DNA from: Labrenzia sp. 011
GTDB lineage: Bacteria; Pseudomonadota; Alphaproteobacteria; Rhizobiales; Stappiaceae
Direction: 5' to 3'
NCBI RefSeq assembly: GCF_003075075.1
Contig: NZ_QCYM01000011.1
Span: 90,727 to 154,726 of the forward strand
Length of the DNA stretch: 64,000 nucleotides
In this document: piece by piece, positions 18,179 to 27,780 of the stretch
How positions within the stretch are numbered: position 1 is the first letter of the stretch
Layout of the letters: every line of letters begins with the position of its first letter
Notes under the pieces: generated by a model
What the model was told of the DNA's origin: nothing
The model's database searches: none
What the model saw: only the letters and a program-made list of their open reading frames with translations
Program-made: the position numbers and the translations under genes

Positions 18179-19153
18179 TCAGCGCAGTCCCGGACCGAAC
18201 CACATGTCCAGAAACCAGATCCACAGGCTTGTGGTGATGATGGCACTCAAGGTGGTCACGGTGATTGCGTTGGCCGACATGGCGTGGCCGGTGCCATAGC
18301 GATTGGCGAAAATATAGGCGTTGGCACCGGTCGGGCAGCTGGCCGTCAGGGTTGCGACGGCCGTCCACAGAGGCGGCAGGTGGAACACGAATGCCCCGGC
18401 GACAAAGACGACGACGGGCATCACCAGCATCTTTACCGTGGCAAGCAGCAGGCCGGGCAGCACGTTGCCGCGCATTCCGTATTGCACCAGGCTCATGCCG
18501 AGCGACAACAGTGCCAGGGGCAGGGCTGTCGCGGCGATACGGTCCAGTACGTCCGTACCGATCTCCGGAATTTCGAGGCCTGTCTGACGCCAGACGAAGG
18601 CGATGGCGATGGCAAGGATGAGCGGGTTTCTTGCAAGGTTCCTGGCGGCCCCCTTCAGGAGATGGCCAAGCGGGGGCGTGGTGGTGCCGCCGTCGATCGC
18701 GGCGGCGCGTTCCATGGCGACGGCCATCAGGATGGTCATGACGGCCAGATGAATCGAAATGATCAGCAGCAGCGGCACCAGACCGTCTTCGCCGTAGACA
18801 GCGGCAATCAGCGGCAATCCGACCATGATGCCGTTTGCAAAGGCCGCCGAGATTCCGCCGATGGCTCCGGCACGGGCATCGCGCGCGAATCCCTTGCGGA
18901 TGATCAGGGCGCCAAGCACCCAGGCGATACCGACCCCGAGGAAATAGCTGGCCCACAGGGCAACAGGCACGCCGGAGCTGAGATCCGCCCCGATCAGCGT
19001 GCGGAAGAGCAGAACGGGGATGGAGACGACAAAGACAAAATGTCCGAGGGCTTCGCTGGCATTCTGCTTGAGAACCTGAAATTTCGCCAGGGCATAGCCG
19101 ATGCCGATCAGAACGAAGACCGGGGCGACAATGGAAAGTGTTTGTCCAAGCAT
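18179..19153 (-). CDS. AEC family transporter (auxin efflux carrier fold)
   Basis: 324 aa membrane protein with about ten hydrophobic helices in two halves, beginning LSIVAPVFVLIGIGYALAKF and ending WIWFLDMWFGPGLR. This is the length and start of bacterial AEC carriers, which move organic acids or similar anions. The ATG at 19153 fits the family; in-frame extension to 19294 gives a polar, non-conserved lead. The substrate is unknown. It is convergent with gluQ and divergent from the kinase gene. Confidence 0.9.
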   Translation of the reverse strand: MLGQTLSIVAPVFVLIGIGYALAKFQVLKQNASEALGHFVFVVSIPVLLFRTLIGADLSSGVPVALWASYFLGVGIAWVLGALIIRKGFARDARAGAIGGISAAFANGIMVGLPLIAAVYGEDGLVPLLLIISIHLAVMTILMAVAMERAAAIDGGTTTPPLGHLLKGAARNLARNPLILAIAIAFVWRQTGLEIPEIGTDVLDRIAATALPLALLSLGMSLVQYGMRGNVLPGLLLATVKMLVMPVVVFVAGAFVFHLPPLWTAVATLTASCPTGANAYIFANRYGTGHAMSANAITVTTLSAIITTSLWIWFLDMWFGPGLR

Positions 19154-19317
19154 TGGGAAGCGTTGGCCTCTGGCTGATTCGGATATCGCGGGTTCGGGAC
19201 GTTCGGCAAGCGACCGGATGGACAGCGGCGAGTCATCGGGGTAAGCACAACTTGGCTTTTTGGCACTCGTCTGGCAAGCCCCGTTGACATTCATCCTGGC
19301 GAGGGAACCCGGGCTCC

Positions 19318-20472
19318 ATGGCAGACCCCGACGACGACAGCGTCAAAATTGCGCTTCTGGCCCACGATCTGAGAACGCCCCTGGCGGCGATGCGCCTGAC
19401 CGCGGAACTGATCGGCAATCGTCCGCTGGACCCTGTCCAGCAGGAACATCTGTCCATTCTCGTGCGCTCCATCGATGCCCTGACCCAGCTGACCGGCGAC
19501 CTCATTCCCTCTGGCAGCTCCGGTGGCGGAAGCGGGTCGAGCCGGGTCGGTGATATTCTTTCCGATGTCGCCGGGCTCTTCCGGATCGCGGCCGAGGCAA
19601 AAGGCCTTTCCTTCGACGTTTCGCTCGAACCAGCGGTGAAGGACATCGTCACCGCCCGTGGGGGTGCCTTGCGCAGGGTGTTGACGACCCTTCTCGACAA
19701 TGCAGTCAAATACACGCCGGAAGGCGGGATTTCGCTGGCCGCCTGGCTGCCGCCGTCCGGACCGGACGGGCGGGAGATGGTGGCCCTGACTGTCGTCGAC
19801 AGCGGGCCGGGTATCGACCCCGAAGAACAGGCCCGGCTCTTCCGGCCGTTCGTCCGGGGGCGTCATGGCCGCGAGACCGGACCTGGAACGGGTCTCGGCC
19901 TGTGGGGCGCGCAGCAACTTCTGCAGGAGATGGGCGGGCAGATGGACCTGAGCCGGCCGGCTGCCGGCGGTAGCAGGTTCGAGGTACGGATTCCCGTTGA
20001 CGCCATCGCGACCGGGGGGCCGGGCACTTCGGTGGCACCTGCCTGCGTGCGGGGACCGTCCCGGCCGGCCAGCGGGCTTTCCGCCCATGTTCTTATCGTC
20101 GACGACAATGATACAAATTGCCGGCTGCTGGAAGCCTTGCTGGAATCCTTCGGCATCTCGTCGGAAATTGCCAGATCCGGCGAACAGGCCATCGGTCTGG
20201 TGGGCAAGAGCGCTTTCGATGCGGTGCTTCTGGACCTGCATATGCCCGGCATGAGCGGCATGGAAACCGCCGAGGAACTCAGGCATCTCCGTCCGGAGGC
20301 GGATCTGCCGCTGATCGCGGTGACGGCGGCGCTGGAATCGGTGGATGATGATCGCCTGCGGCAGGCGGGTTTCCGGGACGTTCTCACCAAACCCCTGTCT
20401 CCCGCTGCCCTCTACGAGGCCATGGGACTTGTGCTGGGAAAGAGCAGCGAAGCCGGTTCGCTGAACCGGTGA
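19318..20472 (+). CDS. Soluble hybrid histidine kinase with C-terminal receiver domain
   Basis: 384 aa without membrane segments or input domain. The protein opens almost at once with the dimerisation helix and phosphorylatable H16 (LLAHDLRTPLAAMR), then an ATPase domain with N128 (LLDNAVKY), the G1 box VDSGPGID and G2 GTGLGLWGA. From about 257 comes a receiver domain (LIVDDND, phospho-acceptor D306 in LLDLHMPG, lysine in TKPLSP). With no sensor of its own it probably takes part in a phosphorelay with a separate partner. No cognate regulator lies beside it. Confidence 0.92.
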   Translation: MADPDDDSVKIALLAHDLRTPLAAMRLTAELIGNRPLDPVQQEHLSILVRSIDALTQLTGDLIPSGSSGGGSGSSRVGDILSDVAGLFRIAAEAKGLSFDVSLEPAVKDIVTARGGALRRVLTTLLDNAVKYTPEGGISLAAWLPPSGPDGREMVALTVVDSGPGIDPEEQARLFRPFVRGRHGRETGPGTGLGLWGAQQLLQEMGGQMDLSRPAAGGSRFEVRIPVDAIATGGPGTSVAPACVRGPSRPASGLSAHVLIVDDNDTNCRLLEALLESFGISSEIARSGEQAIGLVGKSAFDAVLLDLHMPGMSGMETAEELRHLRPEADLPLIAVTAALESVDDDRLRQAGFRDVLTKPLSPAALYEAMGLVLGKSSEAGSLNR

Positions 20473-20482
20473 GCGCCCTATT

Positions 20483-21151
20483 TCAGGCCGGGATCCGCGC
20501 GGCCGCCTCCAGGGCCTGTTCGAGCCTGTCATCGCCCCAATAGAGCTCGCTGTCGGCGAGCACGAAACTCGGCGCGCCGAAAATGCCGCCGGTTTCCGCT
20601 TCCTCCACCGCTTCGCGCAGTCCTGCCTTGGTGCCCGGACTGCGCGAAGCGTCCAGGACTTCCCTGGCCGGCGCTCCGATGTCCAGCAGGATGTCGGCCA
20701 GGAGCCCTTCGTCGGAAATATCGCGGCCCTGGCCGAATTCGGCCATGAAGACCGCGCGGACGAAAGCGCCGATCCAGGGCTGCTCCCGTCCCGCATGGGC
20801 GATTCGGGCGGCGGGCAGGCTGTTCTGCGGGAACGGGGATGGCGGCATGAAGGGCAGGCCATAACGCTCGCACTGGCGCTGCATGTCCCGCCACATGTAG
20901 CGACCTTTCGCTGGATGCAGCAGGAAGGGCGATGTCTGCCAGCCCTGCTTGCGGAAGATCGGACCGAGCAGAAACGGCCGCCATTCGATCCTCGTGCCGG
21001 CATCCCGCGACAAGGTCTCGATCCGCATGGCCGAAAGATAGCTGTAGGTGGAGGCGAATTCGAACCAGAACCGGAGGGGCGGCCGCTGCTGCGGCTCGCG
21101 CGCTTCGATATCGCCTGCGGGCGTTCCTCCGGCCGGTTCAACTGGCGTCAT
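20483..21151 (-). CDS. 2-hydroxychromene-2-carboxylate isomerase-like (DsbA/kappa-GST family)
   Basis: 222 aa thioredoxin-fold protein. The N-terminal strand reads LRFWFEFASTYSYLSAMR, where the DsbA CXXC is replaced by Ser/Thr-containing STYSYLS, as in 2-hydroxychromene-2-carboxylate isomerases and kappa-class glutathione transferases. The C-terminal signature GGIFGAPSFVLADSELYWGDDRLE is characteristic. ATG 21151 has GGAGG eight bases upstream, better than the upstream in-frame start at 21262. It may isomerise aromatic intermediates or conjugate glutathione; no aromatic degradation genes are nearby. Confidence 0.88.
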   Translation of the reverse strand: MTPVEPAGGTPAGDIEAREPQQRPPLRFWFEFASTYSYLSAMRIETLSRDAGTRIEWRPFLLGPIFRKQGWQTSPFLLHPAKGRYMWRDMQRQCERYGLPFMPPSPFPQNSLPAARIAHAGREQPWIGAFVRAVFMAEFGQGRDISDEGLLADILLDIGAPAREVLDASRSPGTKAGLREAVEEAETGGIFGAPSFVLADSELYWGDDRLEQALEAAARIPA

Positions 21152-21293
21152 GTCTGGTCCTCCGCGCATATCCGGCCCGCATCCGGCCGCAAGATATCCC
21201 CGACCGGCTTTCGGGCGCCTGACCGAAGACCGATCAATTTTTCTGCGGTCATATGGTTCCATATGGCCGCAGGTTGAACTAGATCATGGATCC

Positions 21294-22151
21294 ATGAAGC
21301 ATGCCGGGTCCAGCGAGAATAAACCGAAGTCAATGCCGCACAAGGCGGTCGCGTGGTGCATCCGCTACCCGATGGTTGCGGTCTGTCTCTACGTGGCCAT
21401 TGTCTCGCTGTTCTTCCTCGCCTTTCCCGGCGTGGATCTTCTGGCGAGCGGTCTGTTCTATTTTCCGGGGGCGGGCTTTTCCGCCCAGGATCTGGCCTTT
21501 CTGCGGGAGGTCAGGCATTTCGGGCCGTTTCTCGTCCGCCTGATCGCGATCGTCTGCGTGACGGTGCTTGTTCTCAAGCTGCTGGTGCCCGGACGGCCAC
21601 CGCTGTTGCCGCTGCGCATGCCGGTTTTTCTGATCAGCACCCTCATCCTGGGGCCGGGGGTGCTGGTGAATCTGATCCTGAAGAACAACTGGGGACGTCC
21701 GCGTCCTCGCTCGGTCGAGGAATTCGGCGGTGACCTGCCGTTTCAGCCGGTCTGGAAAATCACCGACAGCTGCGACAGCAACTGCTCGTTTGTTTCAGGC
21801 GAGGCATCGGCGGGCATGTGGCTGGTCTCGATAGCCTTTCTGGTGCCGGCTTCCTGGCGCAAGCCGGTCCTTGCCTTCATCCTGCCTCTCTGTCTCATTC
21901 TCTCCGTCAACAGGGTCGCCTTCGGCGGGCATTTTCTGTCCGACACGCTGATTTCCTGGGGGCTGACCCTGCTGCTCATCCTGGCCATCCACCGGTTGCT
22001 TTACGTCAACAATCCGCCGCTGGTGAGCGACATCCGGCTGGACGAGTGGTTCACGGTGAACGGCCGCCGGCTGCAGAGGATCGCCCGGCGGGTCCTGATG
22101 CGGATCAGGAGAGCTGTGCGGAGCCTGTTCGGCGTCTTTTCGGAAAGCTGA
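21294..22151 (+). CDS. PAP2 family membrane phosphatase
   Basis: 285 aa protein with about six membrane helices and the three PAP2 phosphatase motifs: K130-x6-R137-P138 (KNNWGRPRPRS), a second motif S168-G169-E170, and R207/H213/D217 (NRVAFGGHFLSD). It probably removes phosphate from a lipid (lipid A, phosphatidylglycerophosphate or undecaprenyl diphosphate). In motif 2 the usual SGH is SGE, so the general-acid His is replaced. Start ambiguous: ATG 21294 or 21333, neither with a strong ribosome-binding site. Confidence 0.86.
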   Translation: MKHAGSSENKPKSMPHKAVAWCIRYPMVAVCLYVAIVSLFFLAFPGVDLLASGLFYFPGAGFSAQDLAFLREVRHFGPFLVRLIAIVCVTVLVLKLLVPGRPPLLPLRMPVFLISTLILGPGVLVNLILKNNWGRPRPRSVEEFGGDLPFQPVWKITDSCDSNCSFVSGEASAGMWLVSIAFLVPASWRKPVLAFILPLCLILSVNRVAFGGHFLSDTLISWGLTLLLILAIHRLLYVNNPPLVSDIRLDEWFTVNGRRLQRIARRVLMRIRRAVRSLFGVFSES

Positions 22152-22160
22152 GCAGGGCCT

Positions 22161-22421
22161 TTATTTCTTGCGGGGCCGCGTACGCTTGAGGATCCGGGCG
22201 AAGTGCAGGGGAGACCTGTCCTCCACCCAGGTGATGGCGTGGTTCAGGTGAGGTGTGTTGCGCCGGCGGCTGCGCAGCAGGCGCGCCGCGCTGCGGCTTG
22301 TGGCGATGATGACGATCATGCCCAGAGCCAGAAGCGGCACTCCGGTCGGAATCGGCAGCCAGACGGTCGCCAGACCGAGCAGAATGAGGACCGCAGCAAA
22401 AGACCACCACAGAAGTTTCAT
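22161..22421 (-). CDS. Small membrane protein of unknown function
   Basis: 86 aa. Two adjacent hydrophobic segments (about residues 4-24 and 28-44) surround a Pro-rich turn IPTGVPLLALG, followed by a strongly basic cytosolic tail (SRSAARLLRSRRRN and ending RTRPRKK). It resembles small bacterial proteins with a PGPGW-like turn, but this is not certain. It is convergent with the PAP2 gene, whose stop is 9 bp away. Confidence 0.65.
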   Translation of the reverse strand: MKLLWWSFAAVLILLGLATVWLPIPTGVPLLALGMIVIIATSRSAARLLRSRRRNTPHLNHAITWVEDRSPLHFARILKRTRPRKK

Positions 22422-22535
22422 GATTGGGCCAGGGACTATATCCGGGAGCCCAATCCATACAGCAGGCAGCAAGACGGATTTATGAACCTTGCCCGCAGGG
22501 GCTGTTGTTCTTCCCGGTCACGGGCGGCCTCCGGT

Positions 22536-23000
22536 TCATGCGGGCCGGTCAAGGGCCTCCAGCAACCGTTCACATCCGCTGCGGACAAGACGGTAGACAT
22601 TTTCGAACCCCTGCGGTCCGCCGAAATAGGGGTCGGGAACATCCATGGGAGGATCGTCCAGCAGCAGACGGATCCGGGCCGTGCCGGAGTGTCTTGCGGC
22701 TCGGAGTGCGGCGAGATTGTCGGCATCCATTGCAAGGATGATGTCGAAACGGGCGAAATCCTCCGGGGCGACCTGACGGGCACGCTGCATGGACAGATCG
22801 ACTCCGTGTTTCGCGGCGATATCGATCGATCGCGGGTCCGGTGGCTTGCCGATATGCCAGGCGCCGGTTCCGGCGGAATCGAGCGTGAACCGGTCGCTCT
22901 CTCCCTTTGCCTCGACCAGGGAGCGGAAGACGCCCTCGGCGAGCGGAGACCGGCAGATGTTGCCAAGGCATACAAACAGTAGGGAGCGGGGCAAGGTCAT
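22536..23000 (-). CDS. Low-molecular-weight protein-tyrosine phosphatase
   Basis: 154 aa cytosolic phosphatase. The P-loop CX5R(S/T) is C11-LGNIC-R17-S18 right after the first beta strand (LLFVCLGNICRSPLAEGVF), and the general-acid Asp lies in DVPDPYFGG. Length and layout match the arsenate-reductase-like/LMW-PTP class. The absence of arsenic genes favours protein tyrosine phosphatase. ATG at 23000 places the P-loop at the usual distance; an in-frame start at 23126 adds an unrelated 42-residue lead. Confidence 0.92.
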   Translation of the reverse strand: MTLPRSLLFVCLGNICRSPLAEGVFRSLVEAKGESDRFTLDSAGTGAWHIGKPPDPRSIDIAAKHGVDLSMQRARQVAPEDFARFDIILAMDADNLAALRAARHSGTARIRLLLDDPPMDVPDPYFGGPQGFENVYRLVRSGCERLLEALDRPA

Positions 23001-23172
23001 CTCCAGGCAGCGGTCATGACCACGGGGTAACCCGGCGTGCCCGGCATGGCAATGCAAACCTGACAGGTTCGGAGGATGCGGTGTTCGGGTCGCATCGAAC
23101 CAATCCATTCTCATTCGGGCGTTCACACCCTAGACTGAGCAATCGGGCATTTGCGACCTGGAGGAGGATGAG

Positions 23173-23469
23173 ATGGCGGAGCGACTGAAACCGGAAGAGC
23201 GGGCGGCGGGGCTCAAAGCGTTGACGGACTGGCATCTGTGCGAAGGGCGGGAGGCCATTTCGAAGTCCTTCCGGTTCCGGGACTTCCGGCGGGCCTTCAG
23301 CTTCATGACCGAGGTTGCGCTGGTGGCGGAAAAGATGAACCACCATCCGGAATGGTTCAATGTCTACCGCAACGTCGATATCACGCTGGCGACCCATGAT
23401 GCGGGCGGGCTGAGCGCGCTGGATCTGGAGCTGGCGGCGGAGATCGACAGGATCGCGAGCGGTTCCTGA
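23173..23469 (+). CDS. phhB: Pterin-4a-carbinolamine dehydratase
   Basis: 98 aa. It recycles 4a-hydroxytetrahydrobiopterin made by phenylalanine hydroxylase and also acts as a small binding protein. The signature is [28 protein letters not shown] split over about residues 54-80, with the catalytic His pair in NHHP. ATG with GGAGGAGGATGAG upstream is a strong start. phhA is not in the window. Confidence 0.95.
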   Translation: MAERLKPEERAAGLKALTDWHLCEGREAISKSFRFRDFRRAFSFMTEVALVAEKMNHHPEWFNVYRNVDITLATHDAGGLSALDLELAAEIDRIASGS

Positions 23470-23524
23470 CGAGACGGCCGGGGCTGTGGACGGCAGAAAT
23501 GCCGAGGCGGCCCCGGGCGGCTCC

Positions 23525-23752
23525 TCACTTGCCTGCCACAAGCAGGAACCGGTGACCTGTTGCGGCTTTTTCCACGCCCTGCAAGGTGTGGCCGTCCTCC
23601 CGGCACATGTGGGGAATGTCGATTTCGGCCATGGGGTCGGTGGTGAGCACGATCAGGCGGTCGCCAGGGGCAAGTCGGGACAGGGCCTTGCGCGTCTTGA
23701 GAACCGGCAGCGGGCATTTGAGGCCTTTCAGGTCCAGTGTCGTTTCACTCAA
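23525..23752 (-). CDS. tusA: TusA/SirA family sulfurtransferase
   Basis: 75 aa sulfur carrier. The family motif CPxP is C13-PLP in LKCPLPVLKTRKAL, and the second half has the DPMAEIDIPHMCRE stretch. TusA proteins relay persulfide sulfur for tRNA thiolation and other uses. It is convergent with phhB and stands alone. Confidence 0.93.
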   Translation of the reverse strand: MSETTLDLKGLKCPLPVLKTRKALSRLAPGDRLIVLTTDPMAEIDIPHMCREDGHTLQGVEKAATGHRFLLVAGK

Positions 23753-23986
23753 TGGCTCGGTTCCTGGAGTTGCAGGATCTCAGGGCTTTCGATCTGCCGG
23801 TTCATGGCAGGAAATCACATGCCTTTGCGCGCGATTGGAAGTTCGAATTTACGCTGAATATACTATCGAGATACCATGGGGAACGTCAGAAGGCGTTGCT
23901 GCCGGCAAAATCGTCAGAACCGCACCGGTATCCGGACTCCTGCAAAAAGGAACCCCGGAAGTTTGCAGACAGGAACAGGTGACCAG

Positions 23987-24796
23987 TTGAAATCGGGATT
24001 GTGGATTTTCGTCTGCGCGGTGTTTGCGGCCTGTCTGTGGGACGGCCCGCAGGTCAGGGCTGACCCCCGGCAGATCCACGTGGTGACCCAGGATTTCGCG
24101 CCGCTGCAATGGGACAACAACGGCAGCCCGGACGGTTATGTGGCGGAGTTCATGCTCGCCGTGGTGGAGCGAGTCAGGAGGCGCCTGCCGGTTTCGGTCG
24201 CCTCCTTTGACTTCCTGCCCTGGAAAAGGGCGATGCTGACGGCGCAATCGGACCCGAATGTGCTGATCTTCTCGCTGTCGCGCACGCAGGCGCGTGAAGA
24301 GGCCTTCATGTGGCTCGGGGAGGTGTCCCCCTATGGCCAGTATTTCTATCAGCTGGACACCCGGCCGGCGGTCGCTGCGGACCGGATCGAGGATCTCGTG
24401 TCTCTCAAGTTGAGGATCGGTGTTCAGGATGGCGGCAATCTGCATGGCTATCTGAAACGGCTGGGCTTTGACGAAACCGGCAATCTGGTGCCGATCACCG
24501 ATTATCATCAGGGAATCGAGATGCTGTATCTCGGCCGGCTCGATCTTCTTCCGCTGACAGGATTTCTGGCCCGGGCCTCGGCCTGCCGGATGGGCTATGA
24601 CGGGGCACTGCTGCAGCCGGTGGTTTTCATCGAAGACCTTGCGCAGCCCCTGTGGGCTGCCTTCAGCCAGGGCAGCGATCCCGACATGGTCGAGGTTTTC
24701 CGGGAGGAGATGGCCGAACTGAGAAAAGACGGCTTTTTCGACAGTTTATATGCCGAGCATATCGACCGTTGGCAGAAACGGGCCTGCGGCGGATAG
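23987..24796 (+). CDS. Periplasmic solute-binding protein, family 3 (amino acid type)
   Basis: 269 aa from a TTG start at 23987, behind AGGTGA. It begins with a signal peptide (LWIFVCAVFAACLW, cleavage near VRA-DP). The mature domain keeps the bilobal SBP_bac_3 pattern: FAPLQWDNNGSPDGYVAEFMLAVVERV split at the opening, then the hinge region LRIGVQDGG. An ATG at 23876 is in frame but gives a basic, non-signal lead. No ABC permease or ATPase lies beside it, so it is either an orphan receptor or works with a distant transporter. Confidence 0.85.
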   Translation: MKSGLWIFVCAVFAACLWDGPQVRADPRQIHVVTQDFAPLQWDNNGSPDGYVAEFMLAVVERVRRRLPVSVASFDFLPWKRAMLTAQSDPNVLIFSLSRTQAREEAFMWLGEVSPYGQYFYQLDTRPAVAADRIEDLVSLKLRIGVQDGGNLHGYLKRLGFDETGNLVPITDYHQGIEMLYLGRLDLLPLTGFLARASACRMGYDGALLQPVVFIEDLAQPLWAAFSQGSDPDMVEVFREEMAELRKDGFFDSLYAEHIDRWQKRACGG

Positions 24797-24868
24797 GCAT
24801 TTGCCGGAACGGACCAAAAGGTGGCCGCGTCGGGCGGCTGGTTTCAATGCAATGGTGAAAGATACCCA

Positions 24869-25420
24869 ATGACCGATCAGCCGATTACATCGCTGGATGT
24901 GCTTGATTTCTGGTGGCAGGCAGGTCCGGAAAAATGGTTTGCCGGCGGCGATGCGTTCGATCGCAGCTGCCGGGAGAAATTCCTGCCGGCGATCGAGGAT
25001 GCCTTTGCCGGCCGTCTGGACCCGTGGATGGAAACGGCGGACGGCGCGCTTGCGCTTGTCCTGCTGCTGGACCAGATGCCCAGAAACGTGTTCCGGGGCA
25101 CGGCCGCGGCCTTCAAGGCGGACCCGAAGGCCCTTGCCGTGGCGGAGCATGCGCTTGCCCGCGGGTTCGACCGTGCCTTTCCAAAAGCCGGTCGCGGGTT
25201 TTTCTATCTGCCTTTCGAGCATTCGGAGGAGATGGCCCATCAGGAACGATCCGTGGACCTGTTCCGGGGCCTTGGCGACAAGGAACTCTATTACTACGCG
25301 CTGATCCACCTGGATGTCATTCGGCGTTTCGGCCGTTTTCCCCACCGCAACAAGGCGCTCGGGCGGGAGACGACCCCGCAGGAACAGGCCTATCTTGCGG
25401 ACGGGGGCTTTTCCGCCTGA
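24869..25420 (+). CDS. DUF924 family protein
   Basis: 183 aa cytosolic helical protein. It has the family features: VLDFWWQAGPEKWF at the start, LALVLLLDQMPRNVFRGTAAAF in the middle, then FFYLPFEHSEEMAHQERSV and RRFGRFPHRNKALGRE. DUF924 proteins have a TPR-like helical fold and no established function. The start ATG 24869 lacks a strong ribosome-binding site. It lies 72 bp behind the binding-protein gene and may be cotranscribed with it. Confidence 0.9.
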   Translation: MTDQPITSLDVLDFWWQAGPEKWFAGGDAFDRSCREKFLPAIEDAFAGRLDPWMETADGALALVLLLDQMPRNVFRGTAAAFKADPKALAVAEHALARGFDRAFPKAGRGFFYLPFEHSEEMAHQERSVDLFRGLGDKELYYYALIHLDVIRRFGRFPHRNKALGRETTPQEQAYLADGGFSA

Positions 25421-26194
<774 letters not shown>

Positions 26195-26214
26195 TTCAGG
26201 TAAGGAAACGTATC

Positions 26215-27543
26215 ATGAAAAAACTTGTCGCTAAGGGCGCGACGACGCTGGCCTTGCTGAGCCTCTCGGTAATGCCGGTACTCGCCCAGGACACCGAGGC
26301 CGTTCCGGCCGTGTCCCCTGAGGTCGCCTACATTCTCAACACGCTGCTGTTCCTGATCGGCGGTTTCCTCGTCATGTGGATGGCCGCTGGCTTTGCCATG
26401 CTGGAAGCTGGCCTGGTCCGGTCCAAAAACGTCTCCATGCAGTGCCTGAAGAACATCACGCTCTACTCGATTGCGGGCCTGATGTACTGGATCACCGGTT
26501 ACAATCTCATGTACACCGGTGTTGACGGCGGCTTCATCGGGTCCTTCGGTCCCTATGCCTTCGACGCCGTCGGCGGGGACGCACTCGACACCGGCTATTC
26601 CACGGCCTCCGACTGGTTCTTCCAGATGGTGTTCTGCGCGACGACCGCGTCGATCGTGTCCGGCACCCTGGCCGAGCGTATCAAGCTGTGGCCGTTCCTG
26701 GTGTTCACCGTTCTTCTGACCGGCTTTATCTATCCGATCGCCGGTTCCTGGCAGTGGGGTGCGGGCTGGCTCTCTGAAATGGGCTTCTCCGACTTCGCCG
26801 GTTCCACGCTGGTTCACTCCGTCGGTGGCTGGGCCGCTCTTGCCGGTGCGATCATCCTGGGTGCCCGTAAAGGCAAATACGGTGCCGATGGTTCGGTTCA
26901 TCCGTTCCCGGGTTCCTCCATGCCGCTGGCAACTCTGGGAACCTTCATCCTGTGGCTCGGCTGGTTCGGCTTCAACGGTGCATCGCAGCTCGCTATGGGC
27001 ACCATCGCCGATGTTTCCGATGTCTCCCGCATCTTCGCCAACACCAACATGGCAGCTGCCGCAGGTGTGGTCATGGCAGTGGTTCTCACGCAGATCCTCT
27101 ACAAGAAGGTCGACGTGACGATGGCCCTGAACGGCGCGCTTGCCGGCCTGGTCTCCATCACTGCCGAGCCGCTGGCTCCGTCCGTCTGGCAGACCGTGTT
27201 CATCGGCGCTGTCGGTGGTGCGATCGTCGTCTTCGCCGTGCCGATGCTCGACAAGCTGAAAATCGACGACGTGGTCGGTGCCATCCCGGTTCACCTCCTG
27301 GCAGGTATCTGGGGTACGCTGATCGTGCCGCTCTCCAACACCGATGCCTCCTGGGGCGTTCAGATCACCGGTATCGTTGCCTACGGCGTGTTCACGCTGG
27401 TCGCTTCGGCAATCGTCTGGTTCATCCTGAAAGCCACCATGGGTATCCGGGTCTCGGAAGAGGAAGAAGCGCTCGGGCTCGACAAGGTCGAAGTCGGCGT
27501 CGAAGCCTATCCGGAGTTCGGTGTGGGCTCCCAGCGCCTCTGA
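26215..27543 (+). CDS. amtB: Ammonium transporter AmtB
   Basis: 442 aa channel-like ammonium transporter forming trimers in the inner membrane. A cleavable signal peptide (residues 1-22, VLAQD) precedes eleven membrane helices. Recognisable parts are MWMAAGFAMLEAGLVRSKNV, DWFFQMVFCATTASIVSGTLAER split over helices 3-4, the pore His in LVHSVGGWAAL, and a C-terminal cytosolic tail ending GVGSQRL that contacts GlnK. The ribosome-binding site AAGGAA precedes the ATG. It is cotranscribed with glnK and closed by a strong terminator. Confidence 0.96.
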   Translation: MKKLVAKGATTLALLSLSVMPVLAQDTEAVPAVSPEVAYILNTLLFLIGGFLVMWMAAGFAMLEAGLVRSKNVSMQCLKNITLYSIAGLMYWITGYNLMYTGVDGGFIGSFGPYAFDAVGGDALDTGYSTASDWFFQMVFCATTASIVSGTLAERIKLWPFLVFTVLLTGFIYPIAGSWQWGAGWLSEMGFSDFAGSTLVHSVGGWAALAGAIILGARKGKYGADGSVHPFPGSSMPLATLGTFILWLGWFGFNGASQLAMGTIADVSDVSRIFANTNMAAAAGVVMAVVLTQILYKKVDVTMALNGALAGLVSITAEPLAPSVWQTVFIGAVGGAIVVFAVPMLDKLKIDDVVGAIPVHLLAGIWGTLIVPLSNTDASWGVQITGIVAYGVFTLVASAIVWFILKATMGIRVSEEEEALGLDKVEVGVEAYPEFGVGSQRL

Positions 27544-27604
27544 TCAGGATGCGCTGACACAAAATCTCCCAGGCGGTCTGTTGGCTCGGACCGCAAACTT
27601 GGAA

Positions 27605-27634
27605 AGCCCGGGGTTCGCCCCGGGCTCTTTTTTT
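27605..27634 (+). terminator. Strong intrinsic terminator of glnK-amtB
   Basis: 9-bp perfect stem AGCCCGGGG / CCCCGGGCT with a TTCG tetraloop, followed by C and a run of seven T. It lies 61 bp past the amtB stop. Confidence 0.95.
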
Positions 27635-27780
27635 GGTGTGACGCGAAAGCAGATCCATACGGTAGAAAGCCGGGATCATCGCGCTGGTGACGTTCCTCTT
27701 GCCGACCGCCTTCGCCGCCGCCATTGCCGCAAGCATCTCCGGCGGGATCATCGACGAGGGGCTTGTGAAGGCGGCCGCCT

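Noticed and set aside
27644..27780. Coding-like stretch on the plus strand between the amtB terminator and the HAD gene
   Set aside because: The open frame runs into the antisense of the HAD gene, shows no family pattern and has no clear start.
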